Source of the DNA: JAGOCV01 sp049445855
Lineage (GTDB): Bacteria > Pseudomonadota > Gammaproteobacteria > Burkholderiales > Burkholderiaceae_C
Direction of reading: 5' to 3'
Length of the DNA: 64,000 bases
NCBI RefSeq assembly: GCF_049445855.1
Contig: NZ_JBMSDV010000005.1
Coordinates: 248,001 to 312,000 of the forward strand
Part shown: in pieces, positions 18,453 through 28,283 of the stretch
Position numbering within the stretch: the first letter of the stretch is position 1
Layout: every line of letters begins with the position of its first letter
Notes under the pieces: generated by a model
What the model was told of the DNA's origin: nothing
The model's database searches: none
What the model saw: the letters and a program-made list of their open reading frames with translations, nothing else
Translations under genes and position numbers: made by a program

Positions 18453-19232
18453 TCAGACTGCCGCGATCGCCTCGCGTACGGCGGTCAGTTGGCGGCGCGA
18501 GACCGCGAGCACTTCGTCGATGCCGTTCATGCGAACGGCCCAGCCTTCGCCTTCTTCGCCGGGCTCGTGGCTGTAATGGCGCTCCAGCGCACGCACGGCG
18601 CTTCGCGCCACCAGTGCATTGCGATGGATGCGCATGAAGCCTTCGGCATAACGCTCTTCCAGTTCGCTGAGCGAACCGTCCAGGATGTAGCTTCGTGACG
18701 CGGTGCGCACGGTGACGTACTTCAGTTCCGCCTTGAAATACAGCACTTCGGACAGCGGCACGCGTTCGGTGCGCCCACGGTCCTGGATGATCAGCGCCGG
18801 CGCGGGCGTCGCGGAGGCCGCCGGAGCGACACGGTCACTCAGGTAACGCTCCGCCTTCTGCAACGCCTGCTGCAGGCGTTCCAGTCGCACGGGCTTGGTC
18901 AGGTAATCCACGGCATCCACGTCGAATGCCTGCAATGCGTGCCCTGGGTGCGCAGTGATGAAGATGACAGCCGGCACCTGGGGCAGACCCTTGATGGCCT
19001 GCGCGAGCCGCAGCCCGTCGGTGCCCGGCATGTGGATGTCCAGCAGCGCCACATCCACCGGCTCGCGCCCCAGCACCTCGAGCGCCTGCACGGCATTCCC
19101 CGCTTCGCCGGTCACGCGTGTCAGCGGCTGCCTGCAGTCGCCCAGCAAGGTGCGCATGCGAATCCGCGCCAGCGGCTCGTCGTCCACCACCATCACCCTC
19201 AGCGCCAACCCGGACATTGTGTTCGTCATCAC
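18453..19232 (-). CDS. algR: LytTR-family response regulator (AlgR type)
   Basis: A 259-residue regulator with a receiver domain (DDEPLARIRMRTLL, phospho-acceptor Asp65 in LLDIHMPGTDG, Lys in YLTKPVRLERL) and a C-terminal LytTR DNA-binding domain (YFKAELKYVTVRTASRSYIL, RIHRNALVAR). Its start overlaps the algZ stop by 4 bp, so sensor and regulator are coupled. In Pseudomonas the equivalent argH-algZ-algR-hemC order controls alginate, twitching and other surface traits. Here ppc on the opposite strand separates algR from hemC. Targets in this organism are unknown. Confidence 0.9.
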   Translation of the reverse strand: MMTNTMSGLALRVMVVDDEPLARIRMRTLLGDCRQPLTRVTGEAGNAVQALEVLGREPVDVALLDIHMPGTDGLRLAQAIKGLPQVPAVIFITAHPGHALQAFDVDAVDYLTKPVRLERLQQALQKAERYLSDRVAPAASATPAPALIIQDRGRTERVPLSEVLYFKAELKYVTVRTASRSYILDGSLSELEERYAEGFMRIHRNALVARSAVRALERHYSHEPGEEGEGWAVRMNGIDEVLAVSRRQLTAVREAIAAV

Positions 19233-20272
19233 ACGGTTTCTCCCACGGGAATCTCGATGCGCACCTGGTACATGCCGTCCTTCATGGTGGCGCTGAACTG
19301 CGCCTTCAGATCGTGCAGCAGCCGCAGGCGGTCCCGGACGTTGGTCATCGCCAGGCCGTTGCCGGGCGCCCCCGGCCCGGCCGGTACGGTGTTCGTGACC
19401 TTGATCACCACCGAACTGCGCCGCCGCTCGGTGCTCACTTGCACATCAGCACCCGTGGCGCTTGGCTCCACGCCATGCTTGACGGCATTTTCCACCAGAG
19501 GCTGCAGCAGCAGCGGCGGCAGCCGCGACGCGCCGGCGTCCGGGTCGATCGTCCACTGCACCCGCAACCTGTCGCCGAAACGCACCTGTTCGATCGCGAG
19601 GTAACGCTCGGCCAGCGCGATTTCTTCGGCCAGCGTCACCGAGCCGCCCGCTTCCTGCAGCGCATGACGGAACAGATCGCTGAGATCTTCCAGCAGCGCT
19701 TCGGCTTTGGCGGGCTCCGCGCGCACCAGCGCAATGGCACTGTTGAGCGTGTTGAAGAGGAAGTGCGGCCGGATGCGCGACTGCAGTTCGGCCAGCCGCG
19801 CCGTGGTGTCAGCCGGCATGCGGGCCCGCGCGCGCAACTCGAGCCCGACCAGCAGCACCGCTGAGAACATCGCACCGGTACTCGCGCTGGCCAGCCAGGG
19901 TGGCGGCGCAATGAAATCGACCAGGAACAGCATGCCGCAGCCATAGAGACCAGCCAAGGCACCAAGCCCGATGCCCGCGGCATACTGGGCAGGGAGCGGG
20001 AGGTGTGCCAGGTATTTCTTGAGTCCGCAGGCGGCGATCAGCCAGGCCAGCGTGGAAGGAAGTGCCGCCGCAGTGAGGAGGGACACCAGCGTCAACCATT
20101 GCATGACCGAGCTGGAATGAAACAGCATCGCCACCGCGACCACGGCCTCCACGAACAGCACGGCGCGCAAAACCACGCCGATATGGCAGGCATCGAACAC
20201 CGATGGCCGCTGGGCCGGCTCGATGGCGGGCAGCGGTTCATGGAAGGCCGATAAAATTTGGGACTCTTTCAT
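19229..20272 (-). CDS. algZ: LytS/AlgZ-type sensor histidine kinase
   Basis: A 347-residue kinase with several hydrophobic N-terminal membrane segments (about residues 25-160, for example VFVEAVVAVAMLF-like and AAGIGLGALAGLYGCGMLFL stretches). The His_kinase domain has the phosphoacceptor in RIRPHFLFNTLNSAIALV, then LPPLLLQPLVENAVKHGVEP and the glycine-rich GPGAPGNGLAMTNVRDRL. No extra sensory domain is visible. It is divergent from argH, with 38 bp between start codons, so the two promoters must overlap. Confidence 0.9.
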   Translation of the reverse strand: MKESQILSAFHEPLPAIEPAQRPSVFDACHIGVVLRAVLFVEAVVAVAMLFHSSSVMQWLTLVSLLTAAALPSTLAWLIAACGLKKYLAHLPLPAQYAAGIGLGALAGLYGCGMLFLVDFIAPPPWLASASTGAMFSAVLLVGLELRARARMPADTTARLAELQSRIRPHFLFNTLNSAIALVRAEPAKAEALLEDLSDLFRHALQEAGGSVTLAEEIALAERYLAIEQVRFGDRLRVQWTIDPDAGASRLPPLLLQPLVENAVKHGVEPSATGADVQVSTERRRSSVVIKVTNTVPAGPGAPGNGLAMTNVRDRLRLLHDLKAQFSATMKDGMYQVRIEIPVGETV

Positions 20273-20310
20273 TCCTGCCTGTCGGGTAACTGCCCGATTA
20301 TTGCCTTCAC

Positions 20311-21726
<1,416 letters not shown>

Positions 21727-21876
21727 GCGCCGGCCCGCACAGGCCCCCTCCAAAGGACAGGGGCCGCATCATGCATTATTTGCATACTTCTGCACCTGTT
21801 TGGCGTTGGACAGGTGGAAACAGCCCGCCTACGCTTCGCATCGTTCATACGCAACGAAGCACAGGAGCTTTTTTCC

Positions 21877-23196
21877 ATGTCCACCGCCAGCAAGCCCGCC
21901 CATGCGGCCGCCCCCTCTTTTCCGAACGCCCTTCCCTCTTATCTCGACCCCGAGAATCTCGGCCCCTGGGGCATCTACCTGCAACAGGTGGACCGCGTCA
22001 CGCCGTATCTCGGCAAGCTCTCGCGCTGGGTCGAAACCCTCAAGCGCCCCAAGCGTGCGCTGATCGTCGACGTGCCGATCCACCTGGACGACGGCAGCGT
22101 GGCGCACTTCGAGGGCTACCGCGTACAGCACAACACCTCGCGCGGCCCGGGCAAGGGCGGCGTGCGCTTCCACCAGGACGTGACGCTGTCCGAAGTGATG
22201 GCCCTCTCGGCGTGGATGTCCATCAAGAACGCCGCAGTCAACGTGCCGTATGGTGGCGCGAAGGGCGGCATCCGGGTCGACCCGCGCAAGCTCTCGCGTG
22301 GTGAGCTCGAGCGCATCACCCGCCGCTACACCAGCGAGATCGGCATCATCATCGGCCCCAACAAGGACATCCCCGCGCCCGACGTCAACACCGACGGCCA
22401 GATCATGGCGTGGATGATGGACACGTACTCCATGAACCAGGGCTCCACCGCGACCGGCGTGGTCACCGGCAAGCCGATCGACCTGGGCGGCTCGCTCGGC
22501 CGCGTGGAAGCGACCGGCCGCGGCGTGTTCACCGTGGGCGTGGAAGCCGCAGGACACATCGGCCTCGACGTCAGCCAGGCACGCGTGATCGTGCAGGGCT
22601 TCGGCAACGTGGGTGGCGTGGCAGCCAAGCTGTTCGCCGAAACCGGCGCCCGTGTGGTCGCCGTGCAGGACCATGGTGGCACCATCTACCGTGAAGGCGG
22701 TCTGAACGTGCCCGAACTGCTCAAGCACGTGGCCGAGCACCGTACCGTCGCTGGCTTCGACGGTGGCGAGAAGATCGCCGACGACCAGTTCTGGGACGTG
22801 GACAGCGACATCCTCATCCCCGCCGCGCTGGAAGGCCAGATCAACAAGGGCAACGCGAGCCGCATCAAGGCCAGGCTCGTCATCGAAGGCGCCAACGGCC
22901 CGACCACGCCGGAGGCCGACGACATCCTCAAGGAGCGCAACGTGCTCGTGGTGCCCGACGTGATCGCCAACGCCGGCGGCGTGACGGTGAGCTACTTCGA
23001 ATGGGTCCAGGACTTCTCCAGCTTCTTCTGGGACGAAGACGAGATCAACGCGCGCCTCGTGCGCATCATGAAGTCCGCGTTCAACGGCGTCTGGCAGGTG
23101 GCGCAGGACCACAAGGTCACACTGCGCACGGCCACGTTCATCGTGGCGTGCACGCGCATCCTCCACACGCGCGAACTGCGCGGCCTGTATCCCTGA
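21877..23196 (+). CDS. gdhA: Glu/Leu/Phe/Val dehydrogenase, probably glutamate dehydrogenase
   Basis: It interconverts glutamate and 2-oxoglutarate plus ammonia with NAD(P). The 439 residues show HNTSRGPGKGGVRFHQDVT, the catalytic-Lys motif PYGGAKGGIRVDP, GPNKDIPAPDVNT and the Rossmann fold VQGFGNVGGVAAKLFAETGA. The ATG at 21877 follows AGGAG at good spacing; the longer in-frame start at 21814 lacks one. The upstream 150 bp contains an ATGCA-N5-TGCAT inverted repeat (21771-21785) of unknown role. It is convergent with the amidase gene (16 bp between). Confidence 0.93.
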   Translation: MSTASKPAHAAAPSFPNALPSYLDPENLGPWGIYLQQVDRVTPYLGKLSRWVETLKRPKRALIVDVPIHLDDGSVAHFEGYRVQHNTSRGPGKGGVRFHQDVTLSEVMALSAWMSIKNAAVNVPYGGAKGGIRVDPRKLSRGELERITRRYTSEIGIIIGPNKDIPAPDVNTDGQIMAWMMDTYSMNQGSTATGVVTGKPIDLGGSLGRVEATGRGVFTVGVEAAGHIGLDVSQARVIVQGFGNVGGVAAKLFAETGARVVAVQDHGGTIYREGGLNVPELLKHVAEHRTVAGFDGGEKIADDQFWDVDSDILIPAALEGQINKGNASRIKARLVIEGANGPTTPEADDILKERNVLVVPDVIANAGGVTVSYFEWVQDFSSFFWDEDEINARLVRIMKSAFNGVWQVAQDHKVTLRTATFIVACTRILHTRELRGLYP

Positions 23197-23212
23197 ACCT
23201 GCTCTTTTGCCC

Positions 23213-24565
23213 TCAGGCGGGCTGCAGCGCGGTTTCGATCTGCGCTGCCGTGCACAGCACGACGTCGTCGCGCATGCAGCCGTGCCAGACCATGAGCCCG
23301 ACGGGCAACTGGTCCGGCGCATGGCACGGCAGCGTGACGGCGCAACCATCGAGCTGGTTGACCACGCTGGTGTTGCGGACCATGAGCGCATTCACCTCGA
23401 AGAATTTTGCGTCGCGCTCGGCGCCCGGCGCGACATCGGCGATCGGCGGGGCGACGACCGGCACCGTGGGCGACAGCAGCGCATCGAAACCCGAGGTGAG
23501 CATCTCTGCGGTTTCGATCCATTCGCGTCGCGCCTGCACCAGATCGATGTAGTCACGCTCGCTCATGGCCTGGCCCTTGAGGATACGGGCCAGCACACGC
23601 GGGTCGTACCGCTCGCCTTCGCGGTCGATGCGCTCACGGTGCGCGGCGTAGGCCTCGAATGCCGTGATGCCACCTTTCGATTGCAGCCAGCCGAGATCAC
23701 GGATGACCGGCAGGTCCAGCTCCTCGATCCCGAAGCCCTGCGCGGACAAACGCTCCAGCGTTGCCTCGAACGCCGCAGACACCGTGGGGTCGAGCGCATC
23801 CAGCATCAGCGTGCGCGGCACCGCGAGCCGGCGCTCCTTCGGCGAGGCACTGTCACGCGCAACGGTGCGCGCAGCGAGTACCTCGTGCACGACGACGGCG
23901 TCGCGCACGGAGCGCGTCATCGCACTCACGGTATCGAGCGTCGGCGACAACGGATAGACACCGGTCAGCGGCACGCGCCGCGCAGTCGACTTGAAACCGA
24001 CAATGCCGTTCAACGCAGCCGGCGTCCGGATCGAACCGCCCGTGTCGCTGCCCAGGCCGACGAACGCTGCGCCGCTGGCAACAGACACGGCAGCGCCGGA
24101 CGAAGAGCCGCCGGGAATGCGCGCCACCTCCCGGTCGGCCACGTTGCATGGCGTCGGGAAATGCGGATTGATCCCCACCGCCGAGAACGCGAACTCCGAC
24201 ATGTGCGTGCGCCCGACGAACGCCGCACCTGCCGAGCGCAGCCGGGCGATGGCGACGCAGTCTTCTTCAGCGGGCTCTTCATTTGCGAGCACGGCGGCGC
24301 AGGCCCGCGTCGTTTCGCCAGCCACATCGAACAGGTCTTTCACCGAAACTGCGAGCCCCGCGAGCGGGGACCCGCGCAGTTGCGGCGTGGCAGCAGTCTG
24401 CGCGGCCGCTTCGAACGACGTGCTGATGAATGCGTTGGCGCAGGCCGGCGATTGCGACATCTCGCGCGACCGCGCCAGACATGCCGAGGCGCTGGCCTGC
24501 CCGGCGCGGATGGAAGCCCGTGCTTCGCACAGGTCGGGGAACGGCTGGTCCGGTTGCATGGACAT
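23213..24565 (-). CDS. Amidase signature family hydrolase
   Basis: A 450-residue amidase with the complete Ser-cisSer-Lys triad: Lys76 in LAVSVKDLFDVAGE, cis-Ser155 in PGGSSSGAAVSVASG and nucleophile Ser178 in GSDTGGSIRTPA. It hydrolyses a C-N amide bond; the substrate is unknown. The ATG at 24565 was selected because it lies 2 bp after the stop of the deacetylase gene. It is in one run with a PuuE-like deacetylase and a Bug-type receptor, which suggests uptake and breakdown of a nitrogen-containing carboxylate, a ureide or an amide. Confidence 0.9.
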   Translation of the reverse strand: MSMQPDQPFPDLCEARASIRAGQASASACLARSREMSQSPACANAFISTSFEAAAQTAATPQLRGSPLAGLAVSVKDLFDVAGETTRACAAVLANEEPAEEDCVAIARLRSAGAAFVGRTHMSEFAFSAVGINPHFPTPCNVADREVARIPGGSSSGAAVSVASGAAFVGLGSDTGGSIRTPAALNGIVGFKSTARRVPLTGVYPLSPTLDTVSAMTRSVRDAVVVHEVLAARTVARDSASPKERRLAVPRTLMLDALDPTVSAAFEATLERLSAQGFGIEELDLPVIRDLGWLQSKGGITAFEAYAAHRERIDREGERYDPRVLARILKGQAMSERDYIDLVQARREWIETAEMLTSGFDALLSPTVPVVAPPIADVAPGAERDAKFFEVNALMVRNTSVVNQLDGCAVTLPCHAPDQLPVGLMVWHGCMRDDVVLCTAAQIETALQPA

Positions 24566-24567
24566 GC

Positions 24568-25461
24568 TCAGGGCGCCAGTTGCAGTTCTTGCGGCAGCGT
24601 CTGGTAGTACGCCGACACTTCGCCCGGGGTCGTCATCCACACGCTGTCCTTGTGCGCCATGATGTGCTGCAGCGCCTTGCGCAGGCGCGCCAGGCGGAAC
24701 GGCTGGCCCATGATGAAGGAGTGCAGCGAGATCGTGCACACCAGCGGCGCATGGGCCGAGCGGCGCAGCATCTCGTCGAAGTTCTCCACGATCATGTTGC
24801 AGTATTCGTCCGCCGAGTTGTGGCGGTAGGCGATGGCCGGCTGGTCATTGAGCTCGATCGGGTACGGCACCGAGAGGATGGGGCCGCTGCGGCTCTTCAC
24901 CCAGAACGGTTGCTCGTCGCAGATGCCCCAGTCGAGCACGTAGTCATAGCCCTGCTCCTTGAGCAGGTCGGTCGTCACGAGGCTGGGCGTGAGGTAGGGG
25001 CTCAGCCATCCCCTGGGTTTCTTGCCGTCGGCCTTCTCCATGAACGCCGTGACTTCCTCGATCATGCGCCGCTCGGTCGCCTCGTCCATCTCGATCTGGC
25101 GTTCCGCATTGGAGCGGCCGTGCGCGATCAGTTCGTCACCGCGCGAACGGTGCGCCGCGATCAGTTCGGGACAGTGCTCGTAGTTGGCCGTGTTGGCGAT
25201 CACCCCGACATTGAGGCCGAGTTCGTCGAACAGCTCAATCAGGCGCCATTCGCCGATGCGGTTGCCGTATTCGCGCCATAGCCAGCTGCGCTGGCTCCAG
25301 GGTTGCGTCTGGCGGTCGAGGTCGACGCCGCACTGCACGCCATACGGGAAATGTTCGATGTTGACGGCGATGTAGACCGCCAGCCGCTTGTCGCCCGGCC
25401 AGCTGAACACGGGGCGCTGGCGGATGCCGGAGTACTTGAAGCGATTGTGTGAGGGAAGCAT
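24568..25461 (-). CDS. Polysaccharide-deacetylase-fold hydrolase, PuuE (allantoinase)-like
   Basis: A 297-residue cytoplasmic protein (no signal peptide) of the carbohydrate esterase 4 fold, closest to the PuuE/HpuB-type allantoinase subgroup: LWREYGNRIGEWRLIELFDELGL, ELIAHGRSNAERQ and RGWLSPYLTPSLVTTDLL are characteristic, as is the late HSFIMGQPFRL. Despite the name, such proteins act on cyclic amides or ureides rather than on polymers. It is followed after 2 bp by the amidase and preceded by a TctC receptor gene, so a joint catabolic role is likely. The actual substrate is not known. Confidence 0.82.
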   Translation of the reverse strand: MLPSHNRFKYSGIRQRPVFSWPGDKRLAVYIAVNIEHFPYGVQCGVDLDRQTQPWSQRSWLWREYGNRIGEWRLIELFDELGLNVGVIANTANYEHCPELIAAHRSRGDELIAHGRSNAERQIEMDEATERRMIEEVTAFMEKADGKKPRGWLSPYLTPSLVTTDLLKEQGYDYVLDWGICDEQPFWVKSRSGPILSVPYPIELNDQPAIAYRHNSADEYCNMIVENFDEMLRRSAHAPLVCTISLHSFIMGQPFRLARLRKALQHIMAHKDSVWMTTPGEVSAYYQTLPQELQLAP

Positions 25462-25492
25462 GAACGGGGAATGTCTCTTTCGGGTTGGGGAA

Positions 25493-26461
25493 TCAGTCGA
25501 GTTTGATGCCGGTGGTCGCGGCGGTCTTGCGCCACTTCTCCTGGTCCTTCACGAGGAACTCGCGGAACTCGGCGGGCGTGTTGCCCACCGGTTCGGCGCC
25601 CTGGCTGCGGATCTTCGTCTGGTACTCGGGCTGGCGCACGGCCTTGGCAATCTCGGCGTTGATCTTGTTGACGACGGCGTCCGGCATGTTGCCGGGGCCG
25701 AACAGCGCATACCAGCCGGTCACGTCAAAGCCCGGCACGCCCGCTTCGTCGACGGTGGGCACATCGGGCAGCGCGGGCGAGCGGGTCTTGCCACCGATCG
25801 CAAGTGCGCGCAGCTGGCCCTGGCGGATGAAGCCGATGGCAGAGGGCAGGTTCGCGAACATCATCTGCACCTGGCCGGCAACGAGGTCGTTCATCGCGAG
25901 CGAGTCGCCCTTGTAGGGCACGTGCGTGGCCTCGACCTTGGCCATCGTCTTGAACAGTTCGGCCGTCATGTGCGGGATCGTGCCCGCGCCGGAGGTGGCG
26001 TAGTTGAATTTGCCCGGGTCGGCCTTGAGCAGCGCGAGCAGTTCCTTCAGGTTCTGCGCCTTCACCGACGGATGCACCACCAGCACCAGCGGCACGTCGG
26101 CCACGATGGAGATCGGCGTGAACGCGGTCTTGATGTCGTAGGGCAGCTTGCTGTAGACCGTCGGCGCGATGGAATGCGTGGAGATCGAACCCAGCAGGAG
26201 CGTGTGCCCGTCAGGCGCTGCGGTTGCCACGGCATTGGAGCCGATCACGCCACCCGCACCGAGACGGTTTTCCACCGTCACCGGCTGGCCCAGCGGCGCG
26301 AGGATGGTGCCCGAGAGACGGGCGAGGAAGTCATTCGTACCACCCGCCGAGAACGGCGAAATGATGCGGATGGGCTTGGTGGGGTAGTCCGCCTGCGCGG
26401 ACGCGGACGACATGCCGACGGCCAGCGCGGCCGCAGCAAACAACGAAACGATCTTCTTCAT
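25493..26461 (-). CDS. Bug/TctC-family periplasmic solute-binding protein
   Basis: A 322-residue tripartite tricarboxylate transporter receptor. It has a signal peptide (positively charged KK, hydrophobic LFAAAALAVGMS, cleavage near SSASAQA), then the Bug hallmark YPTKPIRIISPFSAGGTNDFLAR and VTVENRLGAGGVIGSNAVA. Bug proteins bind small organic acids, amides or amino acids and are strongly expanded in Burkholderiales. No membrane TctA/TctB partners lie nearby, so it may use a shared permease or act as a sensor. It is the first gene of the divergent catabolic operon. Confidence 0.92.
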   Translation of the reverse strand: MKKIVSLFAAAALAVGMSSASAQADYPTKPIRIISPFSAGGTNDFLARLSGTILAPLGQPVTVENRLGAGGVIGSNAVATAAPDGHTLLLGSISTHSIAPTVYSKLPYDIKTAFTPISIVADVPLVLVVHPSVKAQNLKELLALLKADPGKFNYATSGAGTIPHMTAELFKTMAKVEATHVPYKGDSLAMNDLVAGQVQMMFANLPSAIGFIRQGQLRALAIGGKTRSPALPDVPTVDEAGVPGFDVTGWYALFGPGNMPDAVVNKINAEIAKAVRQPEYQTKIRSQGAEPVGNTPAEFREFLVKDQEKWRKTAATTGIKLD

Positions 26462-26509
26462 GGTGTTTCTCCGGAAAAACGGGATTGAAAAACACCTCCA
26501 CCTTGTCTA

Positions 26510-26561
26510 CAGTGTTCCAATATTTGGAATACTGTTCTATATTTCAGATCAACTGTATTCC
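26510..26561. promoter_or_regulatory. IclR-type operator between tctC and iclR
   Basis: A near-perfect 25-bp palindrome lies at 26510-26534: arms CAGTGTTCCAA and TTGGAATACTG around TAT, with one mismatch in 11. A further half-site GTATTCC at 26555-26561 mirrors GGAATAC at 26526-26532. The AT-rich spacer stands out against the GC-rich surroundings. It sits in the 133-bp gap between the divergent receptor and regulator genes, the usual place for an IclR operator. Confidence 0.75.
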
Positions 26562-26594
26562 GGACTTTTCACGGAGTCAACACACAATTGCGAC

Positions 26595-27347
26595 ATGGAC
26601 AAGACATTGCTGAAAGGACTTCGGGTCCTGGACCTGCTGGCCCAGGCCCCGCAACCGATGGGCGTCACGGAGGTTGCCGAGGCGATGGGCCTCGTGAAAA
26701 GCAACGCGCACCGGGTGTTGCAGACACTGGTTGCCGCGGGTTACGCGACACCGGTGGAAGGCAGCGGCCGCTACCGCCCTTCGCTGAAGTTGTGGAGTCT
26801 CGGTTCGCAGGTAGCAACGGGTTCGGATCTCCGTCAGGTGGCCGCACCCGTGCTCGGCCGCCTGCGCGATGACACGGGCGAGACCGCATTCCTCGCGCTG
26901 CTGGACAACGAACACGTGACCTATGTGGAAATCCAGTCGAGTGCCCGGCTGCTGCGGGTGCACACGGTAGTCGGTGCGCGCATGCCTGCGCACGGCACGG
27001 CCGCCGGCAAATTGCTGCTGGCGTTCGACGAGGCGGCCGCAGACGCGTTCCTTGCCGACAGCCATCAGCGCTACACACCCCACACGCTGGAAGATCCTGC
27101 GGCCCTGAAAACGGAACTGAAGAAAATCCGCCAGCAGGGCTGGGCGGTCAATCGCGGGGAGTTCCGCGAAGAGATTAGCGGCGTCGCCGTGCCCATCTTC
27201 GATGCGCACGGAAAGGCAATTGCGTCTGCAGGCATTTCGGGGCCCACGGAGCGCTTTCGTCCCGCCGCGATCAGGGAGTGGCTGCCCCTGGTGCAAGCCG
27301 CAGGCCACGAACTGTCAAGGATGATGGGTGCGCCCGGCGTGGCCTGA
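26595..27347 (+). CDS. IclR-family transcriptional regulator
   Basis: A 250-residue regulator: winged helix at about residues 5-60 (KGLRVLDLLAQAPQPMGVTE, VKSNAHRVLQTLVAAGY) followed by the GAF-like IclR effector domain (VGARMPAHGTAAGKLLLAF, GWAVNRGEFREEISGVAVPIF, ISGPTERF). The ATG at 26595 starts at MDKTLLKGLRVL, just before the helix-turn-helix. It is divergent from the receptor-deacetylase-amidase genes and very likely controls them through the palindrome at 26510-26534. Confidence 0.93.
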   Translation: MDKTLLKGLRVLDLLAQAPQPMGVTEVAEAMGLVKSNAHRVLQTLVAAGYATPVEGSGRYRPSLKLWSLGSQVATGSDLRQVAAPVLGRLRDDTGETAFLALLDNEHVTYVEIQSSARLLRVHTVVGARMPAHGTAAGKLLLAFDEAAADAFLADSHQRYTPHTLEDPAALKTELKKIRQQGWAVNRGEFREEISGVAVPIFDAHGKAIASAGISGPTERFRPAAIREWLPLVQAAGHELSRMMGAPGVA

Positions 27348-27352
27348 GAACC

Positions 27353-27558
27353 TCAGCCCCGTGACTTCTTGAGGAAGTGCGGGATCGGCAGCGCGGGCGC
27401 CGCCGATTCACCGAGCACGGGTGGACGCCGAGCTTTTCCGACCATGCGTCGAGTACTTCGGCACCGCGCGTGGACTGCTGGCGGTCCACATCACCCAGCA
27501 TGACGGACAGGCCCTGCGCAGCGCACCAGGCTGCGATGTGGGTGGCCAGCGTCGTCTT
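27353..27558 (-). pseudogene. Decayed ParA-family ATPase remnant
   Basis: Reading the minus strand from 27558, the translation KTTLATHIAAWCAAQGLSVM continues with LGDVDRQQSTR, the Walker A tail and switch region of a ParA-like ATPase. The GGxGK part of the P-loop is missing, and no start codon precedes it. After STR the sequence jumps to GAEVLDAWSEKLGVHP, which in intact relatives lies much later, so an internal deletion is likely. A frameshift then leads to a C-terminal-like ending PALPIPHFLKKSRG at 27355. It is a relic with no expected function. Confidence 0.7.
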
Positions 27559-27565
27559 CAATGGG

Positions 27566-27608
27566 CTTAAGCGACGTCTAAGCTGACGGCCAGCATGCGG
27601 CTTATGAT
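27566..27608 (+). promoter_or_regulatory. PmrA/QseB-like box and -10 before the response regulator
   Basis: CTTAAG-CGACG-TCTAAG (27566-27582) matches the enterobacterial PmrA-type box YTTAAK-N5-YTTAAK with one mismatch. A good -10 TATGAT lies at 27603-27608, 20 bp downstream, so the second half-site would sit near the -35. A start just after this -10 would give an almost leaderless mRNA for the regulator (ATG at 27619). This suggests autoregulation. Confidence 0.6.
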
Positions 27609-27618
27609 GAATCGCACC

Positions 27619-28275
27619 ATGCGCATCCTCCTCGTAGAAGACGACCCGATGATCGGCGAAGCCGTGCTGGACGTGCTGCGCCGCGCCCACTATGCGGTGG
27701 ACTGGGTGCGTGACGGCACGCTGGCCGACGCTGCCCTGCGCGACAGCCGCTACGACCTCGTGCTGCTCGACCTGGGCCTGCCCGGCCGCGACGGCATCGC
27801 CGTGCTGCGCGGCCTGCGCCAGCGTGGCCAGAAGATGCCGGTGCTGGTGGCCACCGCGCGGGATGCCGTGGCGAACCGCATCGCCGGACTCGACGCGGGC
27901 GCGGACGACTACGTCGTCAAGCCCTATGACACCGACGAATTGCTCGCCCGCGTCCGCGCGCTGCTGCGCCGTGGCGACGGTCAGGGCGCACCTGTCTTCT
28001 CGCACAACGGCGTGACGCTCGACCCCGCCACCCGCCAGGCCACGCTGAACGGCGAACCGGTGCAGCTCTCCGCGCGCGAATGGGCCGTGCTCGAGCCGAT
28101 GATCGCGCGGCCTGGCGTCGTCTTCTCACGCGCGCAACTCGAAGAAAAACTCTTCAGCTGGAAGGAAGAAGTCAGCAGCAACGCGGTGGAGGTGTACGTG
28201 CACGGCGTGCGCAAGAAACTCGGCGCAGCCATCATCCAGACCGTGCGTGGCCTCGGCTACGTCGTCCCGCGATAG
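27619..28275 (+). CDS. OmpR-family response regulator (QseB/PmrA-like)
   Basis: A 218-residue regulator with receiver domain (ILLVEDDPMIGEAV, phosphoacceptor Asp51 in LVLLDLGLPGRDG, Lys in DDYVVKPYDTDEL) and an OmpR winged helix (LSAREWAVLEPMI, NAVEVYVHGVRKKLG, IIQTVRGLGYVV). The ATG at 27619 starts directly at MRILLVEDD; two upstream in-frame ATGs exist (27595, 27607), but none has a ribosome binding site. The histidine kinase gene starts 8 bp after its stop. QseB/PmrA-type regulators respond to metals, antimicrobial peptides or envelope state. Confidence 0.93.
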   Translation: MRILLVEDDPMIGEAVLDVLRRAHYAVDWVRDGTLADAALRDSRYDLVLLDLGLPGRDGIAVLRGLRQRGQKMPVLVATARDAVANRIAGLDAGADDYVVKPYDTDELLARVRALLRRGDGQGAPVFSHNGVTLDPATRQATLNGEPVQLSAREWAVLEPMIARPGVVFSRAQLEEKLFSWKEEVSSNAVEVYVHGVRKKLGAAIIQTVRGLGYVVPR

Positions 28276-28283
28276 GTGCACGG

